Assembly: GCA_002309295.1 (NCBI GenBank) | Contig: DBXF01000074.1 | Coordinates: 21,802 to 57,292 of the forward strand | Direction of reading: 5' to 3' | Origin: Bacteroidales bacterium UBA1219 | GTDB taxonomy: Bacteria; Bacteroidota; Bacteroidia; Bacteroidales; P3 | DNA: 35,491 nt | Shown: one piece after another, positions 15,984 through 23,284 of the stretch | How positions within the stretch are numbered: position 1 is the stretch's first letter | Layout: each line of letters opens with the position of its first letter | Program-made: the position numbers and the translations under genes | Notes under the pieces: model-generated | What the model was told of the DNA's origin: nothing | Databases searched by the model: none | What the model saw: only the letters and a program-made list of their open reading frames with translations

Positions 15984-17435
15984 ATGCGCAAGAAACTTCT
16001 GTCGGGCATACTGTTTTTCCTCGTCCTGAACCTTGTCGTAAAGCCGTTCTGGATACTGGGAATCGACGTGCAGGTGCAGAACCGCGTGGGGGCGGCCGAA
16101 TACGGTCTGTATTTCGCCATCCTCAGTTTCGCCTACATGTTCAACATACTGCTCGACTTGGGAGTTACCAACTTCAACAGCCGTAACATAGCGCAGCACA
16201 GCCATTTACTGAAAAAGCACCTTCCGGTGATACTCAACATCAAGCTGGTGCTGTTCGCACTTTTCCTCGTAGCCACCTTCGTAGTGGGACTTGTCATAGG
16301 CTACGACTCGCGTCAGTTCGTGCTTCTGGCGTGGGTGTCGCTCATACAGTTCCTCAACTCGCTGGTGCTCTACCTGCGGTCCAATTTCTCAGGACTTTTC
16401 CTTTTCAAGACCGACAGCCTACTCTCCGTTATGGACAAGGTGCTGATGATAATCTTCTGTGCCATAATGCTTTGGGGAGGTGTATTGAAAAACGGTTTCC
16501 ATATCGAACATTTCATCTACGCACAGGTGCTGGCCTACGCCATTACCGCCGCCACAGCCCTCATAATACTGATACACAAGACCGGAATGCGCCGCCTGCG
16601 TTGGGACATGCCAGTTTCGTGGATGATAATAAAGAAAAGTCTGCCCTTCGCCCTGTTGGCCCTATTTATGTCGTTCTACAGCCGCCTCGACCCCGTGATG
16701 CTCGAACGTATGCTCCCCGAAGGCTCGGGAGCCACACAGTCGGGCATTTACGCCGGAGCTTTCCGCCTGCTCGACGCCATTGTGATGATCGTCTATCTCG
16801 TCTCCGTGCCCCTGCTGCCCGTCTATTCCAAGATGACCAAGGAGGGCGAGGATGTGTCGCAGATAACAAAACTCGTATTTACGCTGGTTTTCTGTGCCTC
16901 GTCGGCAATAGCCATCACCCTCTCGTTCACCGCCGACGGCGTGATAGCACTTTTCTACGACAACAACACCGCTGAAATGACTCAGGTGTTTAAAATACTG
17001 ATATTCTGCCTGATACCCATTTCAAGTATTTACGTTTTCGGCACGTTGCTCACCGCCAACGGTAATCTTAAGCTGCTCAATATCATAGCTTTGGCCTCGC
17101 TTGTAACCAACTTTGTAGTAAACTTGATAGTGATACCGCGGTTGATGGCTCATGGCTCGGCATTTGCGGCACTCGCCACACAGATGGTGTCGGCTGTGGC
17201 ACAGGTGGTTATAGCCGTCCGCATCTTCCATCTGCACATTTCGGGACGATACCTGCTGCAGATGCTCGGATTCTTCGCCGTGGTGGTGCTTGCCAACTTC
17301 GGCGGTCTCAGCCTCGGCCTGCCGTGGTGGGCTGTGGTGATAGGTGCGGGAATAATCTCCATTGCCGTGATGTTCGGTCTGCGCCTCGCCAGCCTCAAAG
17401 AGCTTGTGGCAATACTGCGAAGCAAAGAGGAATAG
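15984..17435 (+). CDS. Oligosaccharide flippase / polysaccharide biosynthesis protein (MOP superfamily)
   Basis: A 483-residue inner-membrane protein with about 14 predicted helices, the usual number for Wzx/Polysacc_synt transporters. Family-like segments include GAAEYGLYFAILSFAYMFNI in helix 2, DLGVTNFNSRNIAQH following it, and SRLDPVMLERMLPEGSGATQ with SGIYAGAFRLLDAI in the middle. Members flip lipid-linked glycans across the inner membrane. The glycan is unknown; the glycosyltransferase run beginning at 19950 on the other strand, past the accessory patch, is a plausible partner. No strong terminator follows; transcription converges with the DUF3990 cassette. Confidence 0.9.
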   Translation: MRKKLLSGILFFLVLNLVVKPFWILGIDVQVQNRVGAAEYGLYFAILSFAYMFNILLDLGVTNFNSRNIAQHSHLLKKHLPVILNIKLVLFALFLVATFVVGLVIGYDSRQFVLLAWVSLIQFLNSLVLYLRSNFSGLFLFKTDSLLSVMDKVLMIIFCAIMLWGGVLKNGFHIEHFIYAQVLAYAITAATALIILIHKTGMRRLRWDMPVSWMIIKKSLPFALLALFMSFYSRLDPVMLERMLPEGSGATQSGIYAGAFRLLDAIVMIVYLVSVPLLPVYSKMTKEGEDVSQITKLVFTLVFCASSAIAITLSFTADGVIALFYDNNTAEMTQVFKILIFCLIPISSIYVFGTLLTANGNLKLLNIIALASLVTNFVVNLIVIPRLMAHGSAFAALATQMVSAVAQVVIAVRIFHLHISGRYLLQMLGFFAVVVLANFGGLSLGLPWWAVVIGAGIISIAVMFGLRLASLKELVAILRSKEE

Positions 17436-17467
17436 AGGATTGGGGTGATTTTTGCCTTTGCAGTGCT

Positions 17468-17695
17468 TTATTTTCTCTCTGCAAGAAAATCGTGATATAA
17501 TGTATTGATGCCCAACCACCAATATTTTGTCTTTTCTTGTTCCAGTTTTGTATATACTTCCGAACTATAGACCATATCCAAGGCCGTAGGCAAGTCTTTG
17601 GCCAAGCCATCTTGCAAAATACGGTTTGCCAGCTGTGCCACTTTGTTGGGCAACAACAGATGAACATTATCCTGCGTTATTTCCACTTTTTTCAT
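17468..17695 (-). CDS. Third gene of the DUF3791-DUF3990 cassette, small unknown protein
   Basis: A 75-residue acidic-basic protein without signal or membrane segment. The central part (ALDMVYSSEVYTKLEQEKTK followed by YWWLGINTLYHDFLAE) resembles the small helical proteins usually encoded beside DUF3990 genes, with the pattern Y-S-x2-Y-x2-L ... Y-x2-L-x-E. That likeness is from memory and is not a formal domain call. Its ATG overlaps the DUF3990 stop by 4 bp (ATGA), so translation is coupled. In a toxin-antitoxin reading it is one of two antitoxin candidates. Confidence 0.72.
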   Translation of the reverse strand: MKKVEITQDNVHLLLPNKVAQLANRILQDGLAKDLPTALDMVYSSEVYTKLEQEKTKYWWLGINTLYHDFLAERK

Positions 17696-18171
17696 ATTTT
17701 GACCTCCTTATATCCCACAAATTTGATTGCCGAAAGCGACTGTGGAGTGTGAAAAAGAAACTGATCCACCAACTTGTAAGTTTTAAGTCGTGCTATCAGT
17801 TCGGATTTGGAAATAATTCCCGACTCGTATAAATTGAAGCTCAAATACACATTGTCGTTTGCAACAGGTCCCTTAACTATGTCATAATCATGATTGAAAT
17901 CTGGGATGGAACGGTTTGAATGAACGAAATCCACCCACGCCGAGTTTGCCGAGTCAAAGACAATCATCTTAAAGTCATTCTCCTCGGTGTATTCATATTG
18001 GCTTACAAAACCTTTTTCGGCACCCTGTTGTCCGGCACGCAATTTCACCCACTTTCGGGCTTGCTGCAAGCTCGAAGTGGTATAAAAGCCGCTCCCGAAA
18101 TCCAAAGGTCGGTTGGGTTCAAGTATTTTAGGACTTTCCACTATTTCCAAACTGCCGTGATAAAGTATCAT
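17692..18171 (-). CDS. DUF3990 protein, ADP-ribosyltransferase-like
   Basis: A 159-residue cytoplasmic protein. The N-terminus MILYHGS (His5) followed by LDFGSGFYTTSSLQQARKWV (Tyr30) matches the H and Y positions of H-Y-E type ADP-ribosyltransferases. The later segment YDIVKGPVANDNVY and the C-terminal QFLFHTPQSLSAIKFVG are characteristic of DUF3990. DUF3990 has been placed in the ART superfamily by sequence analysis; catalytic activity and target are unknown here. The start is the ATG at 18171; an in-frame TTG two codons earlier is less likely. It overlaps both neighbours as ATGA, the middle gene of a translationally coupled trio, as expected for a toxin kept in ratio with small partners. 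Confidence 0.85.
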   Translation of the reverse strand: MILYHGSLEIVESPKILEPNRPLDFGSGFYTTSSLQQARKWVKLRAGQQGAEKGFVSQYEYTEENDFKMIVFDSANSAWVDFVHSNRSIPDFNHDYDIVKGPVANDNVYLSFNLYESGIISKSELIARLKTYKLVDQFLFHTPQSLSAIKFVGYKEVKI

Positions 18172-18386
18172 ACACAATGATTATTAAGATATTGCACCAT
18201 TTCTTTCTCTATATTGGCGGCACTTTGGGTGTGAAGCACGTCGTAATGTGCCAAAAGGAAATCCAGCAAACCGCAACGTTTGAACAGCTGTTCCGTGTTT
18301 CCACCATCCATATCGTTAGCTCGCTTGTGCTGCTCAATGCAGAAAGCTACAAATTCCAGTTTAGCCAATTGTTTCTTTTCCGACAT
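18168..18386 (-). CDS. DUF3791 small protein
   Basis: A 72-residue helical protein. The C-terminal half, GLLDFLLAHYDVLHTQSAAN, is the hallmark of DUF3791 (hydrophobic helix ending in YDVLHT), and the N-terminal helix KLEFVAFCIEQHKRAND fits the same family. DUF3791 genes are commonly found next to DUF3990 genes. It is first in the cassette, where an antitoxin would be expected. Its stop overlaps the DUF3990 start by 4 bp. Confidence 0.83.
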   Translation of the reverse strand: MSEKKQLAKLEFVAFCIEQHKRANDMDGGNTEQLFKRCGLLDFLLAHYDVLHTQSAANIEKEMVQYLNNHCV

Positions 18387-18471
18387 TTTTTCTAATTTTT
18401 AATCTGCGACGAACAAAAATATTTATCTATGGCATAATAAACGGCAGGCAATAACTGTGCCGTACACAGTG

Positions 18472-18501
18472 CAAAATTACGTTTTTTTTACGACATACAA
18501 A
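18472..18501 (-). promoter_or_regulatory. Promoter of the DUF3791-DUF3990 cassette
   Basis: On the minus strand a perfect -7 box TAATTTTG lies at 18479-18472, with TTTG at 18501-18498 (18 bp spacing). The leader would be about 80 nt. A second perfect -7 box on minus, TATTTTTG at 18421-18414, lies closer to the gene but lacks a -33 box, so two start points are possible. Confidence 0.68.
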
Positions 18502-18507
18502 AATATT

Positions 18508-18539
18508 TTTCAAAGAATGAGTTTTTTTTCGTAATTTTG
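18508..18539 (+). promoter_or_regulatory. Promoter of the structured RNA
   Basis: A perfect -7 box TAATTTTG at 18532-18539 within CGTAATTTTGCA, with TTTC (one mismatch from TTTG) at 18508-18511 and 20 bp spacing. The predicted start is near 18546. Confidence 0.72.
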
Positions 18540-18544
18540 CACTT

Positions 18545-18740
18545 GGATTTCAAACAGAAATCTGAGAAGCGTTATGCCTCGTTCTTGCTGATGAAAACGT
18601 AGGAAATTTTCAATCTTTAGCATGCAAGACAGACATAATTGTTCACGCTGTTATAGCGTGGACTGTTATCTGTTCCACATGCAAAGGTTCTTTCCTACAA
18701 CCCTCATCAGAGGAATGGCATACAGTGCCACGCTTCTTGT
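18545..18740 (+). ncRNA. Long-hairpin structured RNA, 6S RNA (SsrS)-like candidate
   Basis: About 190 nt fold into one long interrupted hairpin. Paired segments from outside in: AGAAGCGT 18565-18572 with 18730-18737; ATGCC 18574-18578 with 18717-18721; CTGATGA 18588-18594 with 18704-18710; GTAGGAAA 18599-18606 with 18691-18698; an internal bubble of about 13 and 8 bases; GCATG 18620-18624 with 18678-18682; ACAG and ATAA 18629-18638 with 18666-18673; apical CACGCT 18644-18649 with AGCGTG 18655-18660. A small hairpin GATTTC/GAAATC (18547-18562) precedes it. A rod with a bubble about halfway is the 6S RNA shape. No U-tract terminator is evident, so it could instead be a long leader of the secreted protein gene at 18816. 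I did not confirm an Rfam match. Confidence 0.62.
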
Positions 18741-18815
18741 TACAAATGTTTTACTTTCCCTGTGGTGCTGAAGGGAGAAAAGAAGTTGCGCCCGACACGT
18801 ATTAGGGAAAAAGAA

Positions 18816-19304
18816 ATGAAAAAAGTACTTGTTCTTTTAGTCGCAATAACTTCAATTGCAATTAACCAAGCCATTGCACAGAGCGAAAACAATCAATTAC
18901 CTGCACCTACTACTGAAGAAGAATATAACTACCTAACCAAAGGGTATAAAATACAAGTAGAGAGCGGGCTCGATATGAAAAAAGGGTATAGTTTAATTGA
19001 TATGGGAACCTATCAACTCAGCTTCAAAGGTGAAAACGGCAACTATGTTAGAACCGTGAAATTCAAAGGATTACTAAGAGATGGTGATGCAAATAATTGT
19101 GCAATACTGTGTATTTGTGAAAGAAAAGACACTGGGTTCAAAAAATACATTTGTATTCCTTCCAATAATGCTTCAACAAAACTGTGGAATAAAACAAGCG
19201 ATGAAATGGATGAACTCGCCAAAGACAATTTTGGATGGAGTCAAACTTTATTTTGGGCATTAAGTAAATTAAATGCATTACAAGCAAGTACTCCTTGCAA
19301 ATAG
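18816..19304 (+). CDS. Small secreted protein, unknown function
   Basis: A 162-residue protein with a clear signal peptide (MKKVLVLLVAITSIAINQAI, cleavage near AIAQ at residues 19-22). I do not recognise a domain. The mature start carries TEEEYNYLTKGYKIQVESGL then DMKKGYSLIDMG, a stretch I associate with orphan Bacteroidota proteins without known function. Cysteines occur at CAILCICE and near the C-terminus. The chosen ATG at 18816 begins the signal peptide; an upstream in-frame extension to 18762 lacks one. The codon use is clearly more AT-rich than in the flanking housekeeping genes, suggesting later acquisition. No promoter is visible except that of the structured RNA. Confidence 0.75.
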   Translation: MKKVLVLLVAITSIAINQAIAQSENNQLPAPTTEEEYNYLTKGYKIQVESGLDMKKGYSLIDMGTYQLSFKGENGNYVRTVKFKGLLRDGDANNCAILCICERKDTGFKKYICIPSNNASTKLWNKTSDEMDELAKDNFGWSQTLFWALSKLNALQASTPCK

Positions 19305-19312
19305 TATTTAAA

Positions 19313-19341
19313 AAAAATGGCTCGCTAAACGAGTCGATTTT
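19313..19341 (+). terminator. Probable terminator after the small secreted protein
   Basis: TGGCTCG (19318-19324) pairs with CGAGTCG (19330-19336, two wobble pairs), and the flanking A4 and T4 extend the stem past one mismatch. The loop is CTAAA. It lies 9 bp after the stop codon. Confidence 0.6.
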
Positions 19342-19356
19342 CATTCCTATCCTACC

Positions 19357-19403
19357 AACTCAGGCATCTGTGAGTAATTAAGCAACTCACCCACTCCTGA
19401 GTT
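19357..19403. repeat. Nested double hairpin in the gap before the repeat-protein gene
   Basis: The outer arms AACTCAGG (19357-19364) and CCTGAGTT (19396-19403) are exact complements; nested within them, GTGAGT (19370-19375) and ACTCAC (19385-19390) are exact complements. No T run follows. The function is unknown; it may be an RNA structure or a protein-binding site. Confidence 0.55.
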
Positions 19404-19412
19404 ACGCCTCAT

Positions 19413-19428
19413 AACGGAAACCGTTTTT
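19413..19428 (+). promoter_or_regulatory. Short hairpin with T run upstream of the repeat-protein gene
   Basis: AACGG (19413-19417), loop AAA, CCGTT (19421-19425), then more T to 19428. It is short for a terminator, but its place in the leader of the next gene makes an attenuator-like role possible. No Bacteroidota -7 box is visible between here and 19496. Confidence 0.3.
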
Positions 19429-19495
19429 CGTCAAAACAATAATATATTCCCCTTTGGCGTTACATATTTATATAACGTCTTAAATCGAGCATCCC

Positions 19496-19891
19496 ATGAA
19501 AAAACTGTTATTAGCTGTGTTTTTTGCTCTGCCGTTCGCGCTTTTCGCACAGAGCAATATGAAATTTGCGTATCCCGAATCAGACACCAACTACCTGGCG
19601 CAGGCAAGCACTTTGCAAGTCTCCAACTCGGAGTCGCCCGTAACAAAGGATTGCAAATGCCAGGGCAAAGTCCTGAAAGGAAAGGTGAAGATTGTCAACT
19701 CCTTTCCCGATTTCAAGGTGAAAGTTGTTAGCGCTTTCGAGGATTTGAAAGTAAAAAACGTTTCGTCGTTCCCCGACGACTGTGGCGAGTGGCAGTTCGT
19801 TGAATCCTTCCCCGATTTCACCATACAGTTTGTAGAATCTTTCCCCGACTTCACTATCAAATTTGTCGACGCCTTCCCCGGAGTAAATTGA
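19496..19891 (+). CDS. Secreted 11-residue-repeat (SFPDF) protein
   Basis: A 131-residue protein with signal peptide MKKLLLAVFFALPFALFAQ (1-19). After a linker with KDCKCQGK, residues 65-131 consist of about six tandem units: KIVNSFPDFKV, KVVSAFEDLKV, KNVSSFPDDCGEW, QFVESFPDFTI, QFVESFPDFTI and KFVDAFPGVN. The 11-residue period with alternating aliphatic and aromatic positions suggests a small beta-solenoid or regular beta sheet. Units four and five are identical in protein yet differ at six synonymous sites, showing selection on the amino-acid pattern. The function is unknown. The gene stands alone between the accessory patch and the GT9 gene. Confidence 0.8.
   Translation: MKKLLLAVFFALPFALFAQSNMKFAYPESDTNYLAQASTLQVSNSESPVTKDCKCQGKVLKGKVKIVNSFPDFKVKVVSAFEDLKVKNVSSFPDDCGEWQFVESFPDFTIQFVESFPDFTIKFVDAFPGVN
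19688..19888 (+). repeat. Coding repeat region, 33-bp period
   Basis: This encodes the six 11-residue units of the SFPDF protein. The best pair is 19793-19825 and 19826-19858, with identical translation. Confidence 0.8.
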
Positions 19892-19949
19892 CAGACACGA
19901 GCCTAAAAACGAACAAAAGCCATAGAACAATCAACTAAATATCAACACA

Positions 19950-20966
19950 TTACCATCCATCAACCTCTTCCAAAAACTCTTTCACTTCTTCCGGCGTTAT
20001 GGACTGCATACAGTGACACTGCATAGTATGGCGGCAGTCTGAGCACTCTTTTTCCGCAGCGAACACCTTCACTTTTTTCCCTATCGGCATCCACCGTCCC
20101 GGATGTATGGGACGCATGGGAGGATAAATGCCAATCGCCTGCACTCCGCTTGCCGAGGCAATATGCAGAGGCCCTGTGCTGGCGGCAATAAGTGCGTCGC
20201 AACGGGCAATGAAAGCCGTGAAGTCGGACAAACTCATTTTTCCAGTAAGGTCGGTAATACGGTCTCGATAAGGTTCTATCAACGAATGTCTTACAAGGTC
20301 GCCCTCGGCCTGCGTGCCGCTCACGAAAATCTGGAAACGCTCTTGCGGAAGTATCTCGACAAGCCGTGCGAAATTATCAACTCCCCACTCTCTCGCACTC
20401 CCTTTCGACTTGGGGTGGAGTATTAGGCTAAACCGCTGTGGGTCTATTAGTTGGGCAAGTTCGGGTGATAACTGCGGGGCGGCGAAATGGAGTTGTTCCG
20501 TTGTTTCGGGAAGTGTCGGAGGAAGGTTGTTGAAGAAAGGTTTGAGCAGCATCAAGTTGAGCTGACTCTCGTGCAATTCGGAGTTTTTGCGGGAGAAATT
20601 CACCAGACGGTTGCAGGTCGTCCAATGGAAAATGCGGTGCGAGGTGCCCACACGGTTGGCAATGCCGGCTTTCTTGGCTATCCGTGCCACGGCTTTGTTC
20701 GGAAAAATATGCAGAATTGTGTCGGCGTTCAGGTCTTTGAAAGTCTGCACTTGTTCGTCCAACGGTTTGTCTTTCAGTGCGGTCCAGCTAACAAACTGAT
20801 CCACGTCGGGACAACAGTCGACAATGGAGTGGGTGTATTCGGCACCAAGGAAAACGATGCGGCATTGCGGCCAACGCTGTTTGATAAATCCCGCCACGGG
20901 CAGCGTGAGCACCACGTCGCCAATGCTGTCGGTACGACTGATTATAACGGTTTTTCCTATCTCCAT
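19950..20966 (-). CDS. Glycosyltransferase family 9 (heptosyltransferase-like)
   Basis: A 338-residue GT-B enzyme of the ADP-heptose:LPS heptosyltransferase family. The N-terminus VIISRTDSIGDVVLTLPVAG is diagnostic, as are LILHPKSKGSAREWGVDNFA at the donor-side start and ALIAASTGPLHIASASGVQA in the nucleotide-sugar binding half. It most likely adds a sugar to an LPS core or similar surface glycan at the cytoplasmic face. The C-terminus has a Cys/His cluster (ECSDCRHTMQCHCMQ) seen in many family members. It is last of six minus-strand genes, 2 bp after the GT-C gene. Confidence 0.93.
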   Translation of the reverse strand: MEIGKTVIISRTDSIGDVVLTLPVAGFIKQRWPQCRIVFLGAEYTHSIVDCCPDVDQFVSWTALKDKPLDEQVQTFKDLNADTILHIFPNKAVARIAKKAGIANRVGTSHRIFHWTTCNRLVNFSRKNSELHESQLNLMLLKPFFNNLPPTLPETTEQLHFAAPQLSPELAQLIDPQRFSLILHPKSKGSAREWGVDNFARLVEILPQERFQIFVSGTQAEGDLVRHSLIEPYRDRITDLTGKMSLSDFTAFIARCDALIAASTGPLHIASASGVQAIGIYPPMRPIHPGRWMPIGKKVKVFAAEKECSDCRHTMQCHCMQSITPEEVKEFLEEVDGW

Positions 20967-20968
20967 GT

Positions 20969-22501
20969 CTATTTGTTTTTACGTACTGGGTTGTTGCGGT
21001 AAATTACAATCTCCTCATTTACAATGTGTCGCGGATTCATACGGTGCAGCAGCTTGTCGATGAAACTGGGTTTTACGTCGGCTTCGAAAGTGATGTCGGG
21101 ATACACCGTTTTAACCTCGGCAACGCGTTGGTCGAGGTTTTTGGTGCCGTCGAAAAAGATGAAATCCACATCAGGCACACCGTTTTCCGCCGAAGCGTAG
21201 AAAGCCTCCTTATTCTCGGCAGTGAGCGGGATGTCCGCAAAGTTGTAGCCCGAATAGGTCTTCGGAAACATCTTATAGCTGTCGTTGTTGGTGTTTTCCA
21301 CCAAAATCGATTTAACATCCTGAAATTGCGAAAGATACACCATCGACTCCACCCTTGCCCGCTTGGAGTAGTGCACCGTTACTGGAACAAGGAGTATTAA
21401 ATTGATTACCAATGAGATAATGCCTATAACTTTAAAGGTCTTGAGTAACTGTTTGCCTCGTTTTTCCTTGTATTTTTGGTAAAAATCGTAGCATCCCACA
21501 AAGCCCAGAATCAGCACCGAAGGTATTATCGGAAAGATGAAACGTTCCTGCTTGTTGGGGAAAAGGCTGTGGAAAAGCAGAAAACAGAAGGCGGGCAGGA
21601 AGAGGAACAGACGACGGAATCCGTAGAAAAAGCCGAACAGCAGTAGCACGCTCAGCGGCGGAGCCAGGAGTCCCAGCAACACGCCGAAATATTTGAAGAA
21701 CGACCCCGAGAGGTAATCGCCGGAGTGGAAGAAATTATAATTGACGTACTCGCGCAGTTCCACGAAAGGCTCGCCCCACACAAAAAGGTCGCTGATTTGG
21801 GTGAGGCACACCGCCGCTATCACCGCCACCGACCACAGCACGGCATCGCGCCAACGTTTGTAGATAAGCATCGCCAGCCCGAAACCGCCGATGAAGAATA
21901 TCACCTGAAAACGCACCGAAAAGGCGCATCCCATCAGCAGTCCCGAAATGATGACATCGCCAATGGACGGTTTCTCCTCTTTTCGCACGTAAAACCACGT
22001 GGAGCCGAGCAGGAACGGGATGCAGAAAATCTCCACCAAGTTGCGCACCGACAGCCACGGCAAGCACCACAGAATGGCGGTGGTCCAGCCAACAAGGTTG
22101 GCGGTTTTGCGGTCGCCGCTGGCGCGGAAGGTGAGTTTGTAGGCAAAAAACACAGTGAGCAGCGAGAAAAGTGCGTGCAAAATCCTGATAATGTACATCT
22201 TGGCATCGAGGGAGGCAATGCCCATCTTGTCGAGGGCGGAGAAGGTGAGGAAATGCAGCGCGGGGTAGAAAAACGAGTGTCCCGAAGGCTGTGGCGTGGA
22301 GCCGTCGTCGGAGGGCAGCCAGTGGTTGTAGTCGTAGCCTTTCACCCACGAGTACGACGATTCGATGACCAGAAAATGGTCGTCGTGCATGCCGTAGCCT
22401 TTGGCGAAAAAGGCCGACACAAGCCGCAGTATCATGGCCGCCAAGATAATATATTTCAGCGGATGGCTTATATAGTCGGATTTAAAATCTTTGATACTCA
22501 T
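20969..22501 (-). CDS. GT-C membrane glycosyltransferase (Alg9/GT22-like)
   Basis: A 510-residue multi-pass protein. The first luminal/periplasmic loop has GMHDDHFLVIESSYSWVKGY, with the acidic pair typical of GT-C catalytic loops, and a later loop has FPNKQERFIFPIIPSVLILG, which resembles the HKE-x-RF motif of Alg9/PIG-B mannosyltransferases with Asn in place of His. Donors in this fold are lipid-phosphate sugars. The last 100 residues are soluble and extracytoplasmic. The start is the ATG at 22501, 2 bp after the GT2 stop; a TTG two codons earlier overlaps that stop. With manA heading the run, mannose is a reasonable guess for the sugar, but this is inference. Confidence 0.85.
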   Translation of the reverse strand: MSIKDFKSDYISHPLKYIILAAMILRLVSAFFAKGYGMHDDHFLVIESSYSWVKGYDYNHWLPSDDGSTPQPSGHSFFYPALHFLTFSALDKMGIASLDAKMYIIRILHALFSLLTVFFAYKLTFRASGDRKTANLVGWTTAILWCLPWLSVRNLVEIFCIPFLLGSTWFYVRKEEKPSIGDVIISGLLMGCAFSVRFQVIFFIGGFGLAMLIYKRWRDAVLWSVAVIAAVCLTQISDLFVWGEPFVELREYVNYNFFHSGDYLSGSFFKYFGVLLGLLAPPLSVLLLFGFFYGFRRLFLFLPAFCFLLFHSLFPNKQERFIFPIIPSVLILGFVGCYDFYQKYKEKRGKQLLKTFKVIGIISLVINLILLVPVTVHYSKRARVESMVYLSQFQDVKSILVENTNNDSYKMFPKTYSGYNFADIPLTAENKEAFYASAENGVPDVDFIFFDGTKNLDQRVAEVKTVYPDITFEADVKPSFIDKLLHRMNPRHIVNEEIVIYRNNPVRKNK

Positions 22502-22503
22502 TT

Positions 22504-23271
22504 TCAATCACGTTTGTTGTTTTTGCAAAGAAGACGTAACTTACTGTATTTCATAAAGGTGGCGAAGGCGGAGATTTTGCAGACTTGGTATCCGGCATAG
22601 CCGTCCAAAAAGCCGCCTTTTATTACAAAGTCCTTGAAAAATTTCCATTTCGGCTTGAACCAGATGGCCGCCACCGAAGCCTTGCGACCTTTGCGGAAAG
22701 CCTCTTGAGCAGTGAGGGTGGAGAATTTGTCGGCCTGACGGATGTGGTCTTCCACACCATAGTAGGAGTAGTGCAGCAGGTCGCCGTGGAGGTGATGTTC
22801 TGCCGTTGCCAAGCCTGTATCGGTCAGCACTTCGTGAATCTCGCCTGTCCAACGTTTGGCGTTGCGGTTGAAAAGGCGTATCTTCCTGTCGGGATACCAG
22901 CCGCAGTGGTGTATCCAATGGCCGCAGTAGTTGGTTAGTCGGTTTACCAAAAAGACATCGGTGTCGGATATTTCGCTCTGTTTCAGGGAGATAATGGAGT
23001 TGCGAAGTTCGTCGGAGAGTGCCTCGTCGGCGTCGATGGAGAGAATCCAGTCGTTTGTGGCGAGACCGTTGGCGAAGTTCTTCTGTCCGGAATAGCCTTC
23101 CCACTGGTGCTTTTCGAAACGGACATCGTATTTTCTGCACATTTCCTCGGTTTTATCGGTGGAACCGCTGTCCACCACAACCACTTCATCGGCAATGTCT
23201 TGCAGCGATTCGAGGCAGCGGACGATGTTCTTTTCTTCGTTATGTGTTATTATTACGGCTGTTATCTTCAT
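22504..23271 (-). CDS. Glycosyltransferase family 2 (WaaE/KdtX-like)
   Basis: A 255-residue GT-A enzyme. The sequence VIITHNEEKNIVRCLESLQD at the N-terminus, VVVVDSGSTDKTEEM, and the metal-binding SIDADEAL are all present, followed by RKIRLFNRNAKRWTGEIHE, typical of the LPS core glucosyltransferase WaaE group. It has no membrane-spanning tail. The ATG at 23271 (MKITAVIITHN) is preferred to the one at 23277. It sits 13 bp after the DUF4292 gene and 2 bp before the GT-C gene. Confidence 0.92.
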   Translation of the reverse strand: MKITAVIITHNEEKNIVRCLESLQDIADEVVVVDSGSTDKTEEMCRKYDVRFEKHQWEGYSGQKNFANGLATNDWILSIDADEALSDELRNSIISLKQSEISDTDVFLVNRLTNYCGHWIHHCGWYPDRKIRLFNRNAKRWTGEIHEVLTDTGLATAEHHLHGDLLHYSYYGVEDHIRQADKFSTLTAQEAFRKGRKASVAAIWFKPKWKFFKDFVIKGGFLDGYAGYQVCKISAFATFMKYSKLRLLCKNNKRD

Positions 23272-23284
23272 ACACATCGGTATT

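Larger units (their letters stand above)
18468..18543. repeat. 14-bp inverted repeat framing two divergent promoters
   Basis: AGTGCAAAATTACG (18468-18481) and its exact complement CGTAATTTTGCACT (18530-18543) flank 48 bp of A/T-rich sequence. Each arm holds one -7 box, reading outward: left for the cassette, right for the structured RNA. Confidence 0.85.

Noticed and set aside
21725..22600. 291-codon plus-strand ORF opposite the GT-C gene
   Set aside because: The translation is His/Gln/Arg-rich and without motifs, while the minus strand encodes a clear membrane glycosyltransferase.
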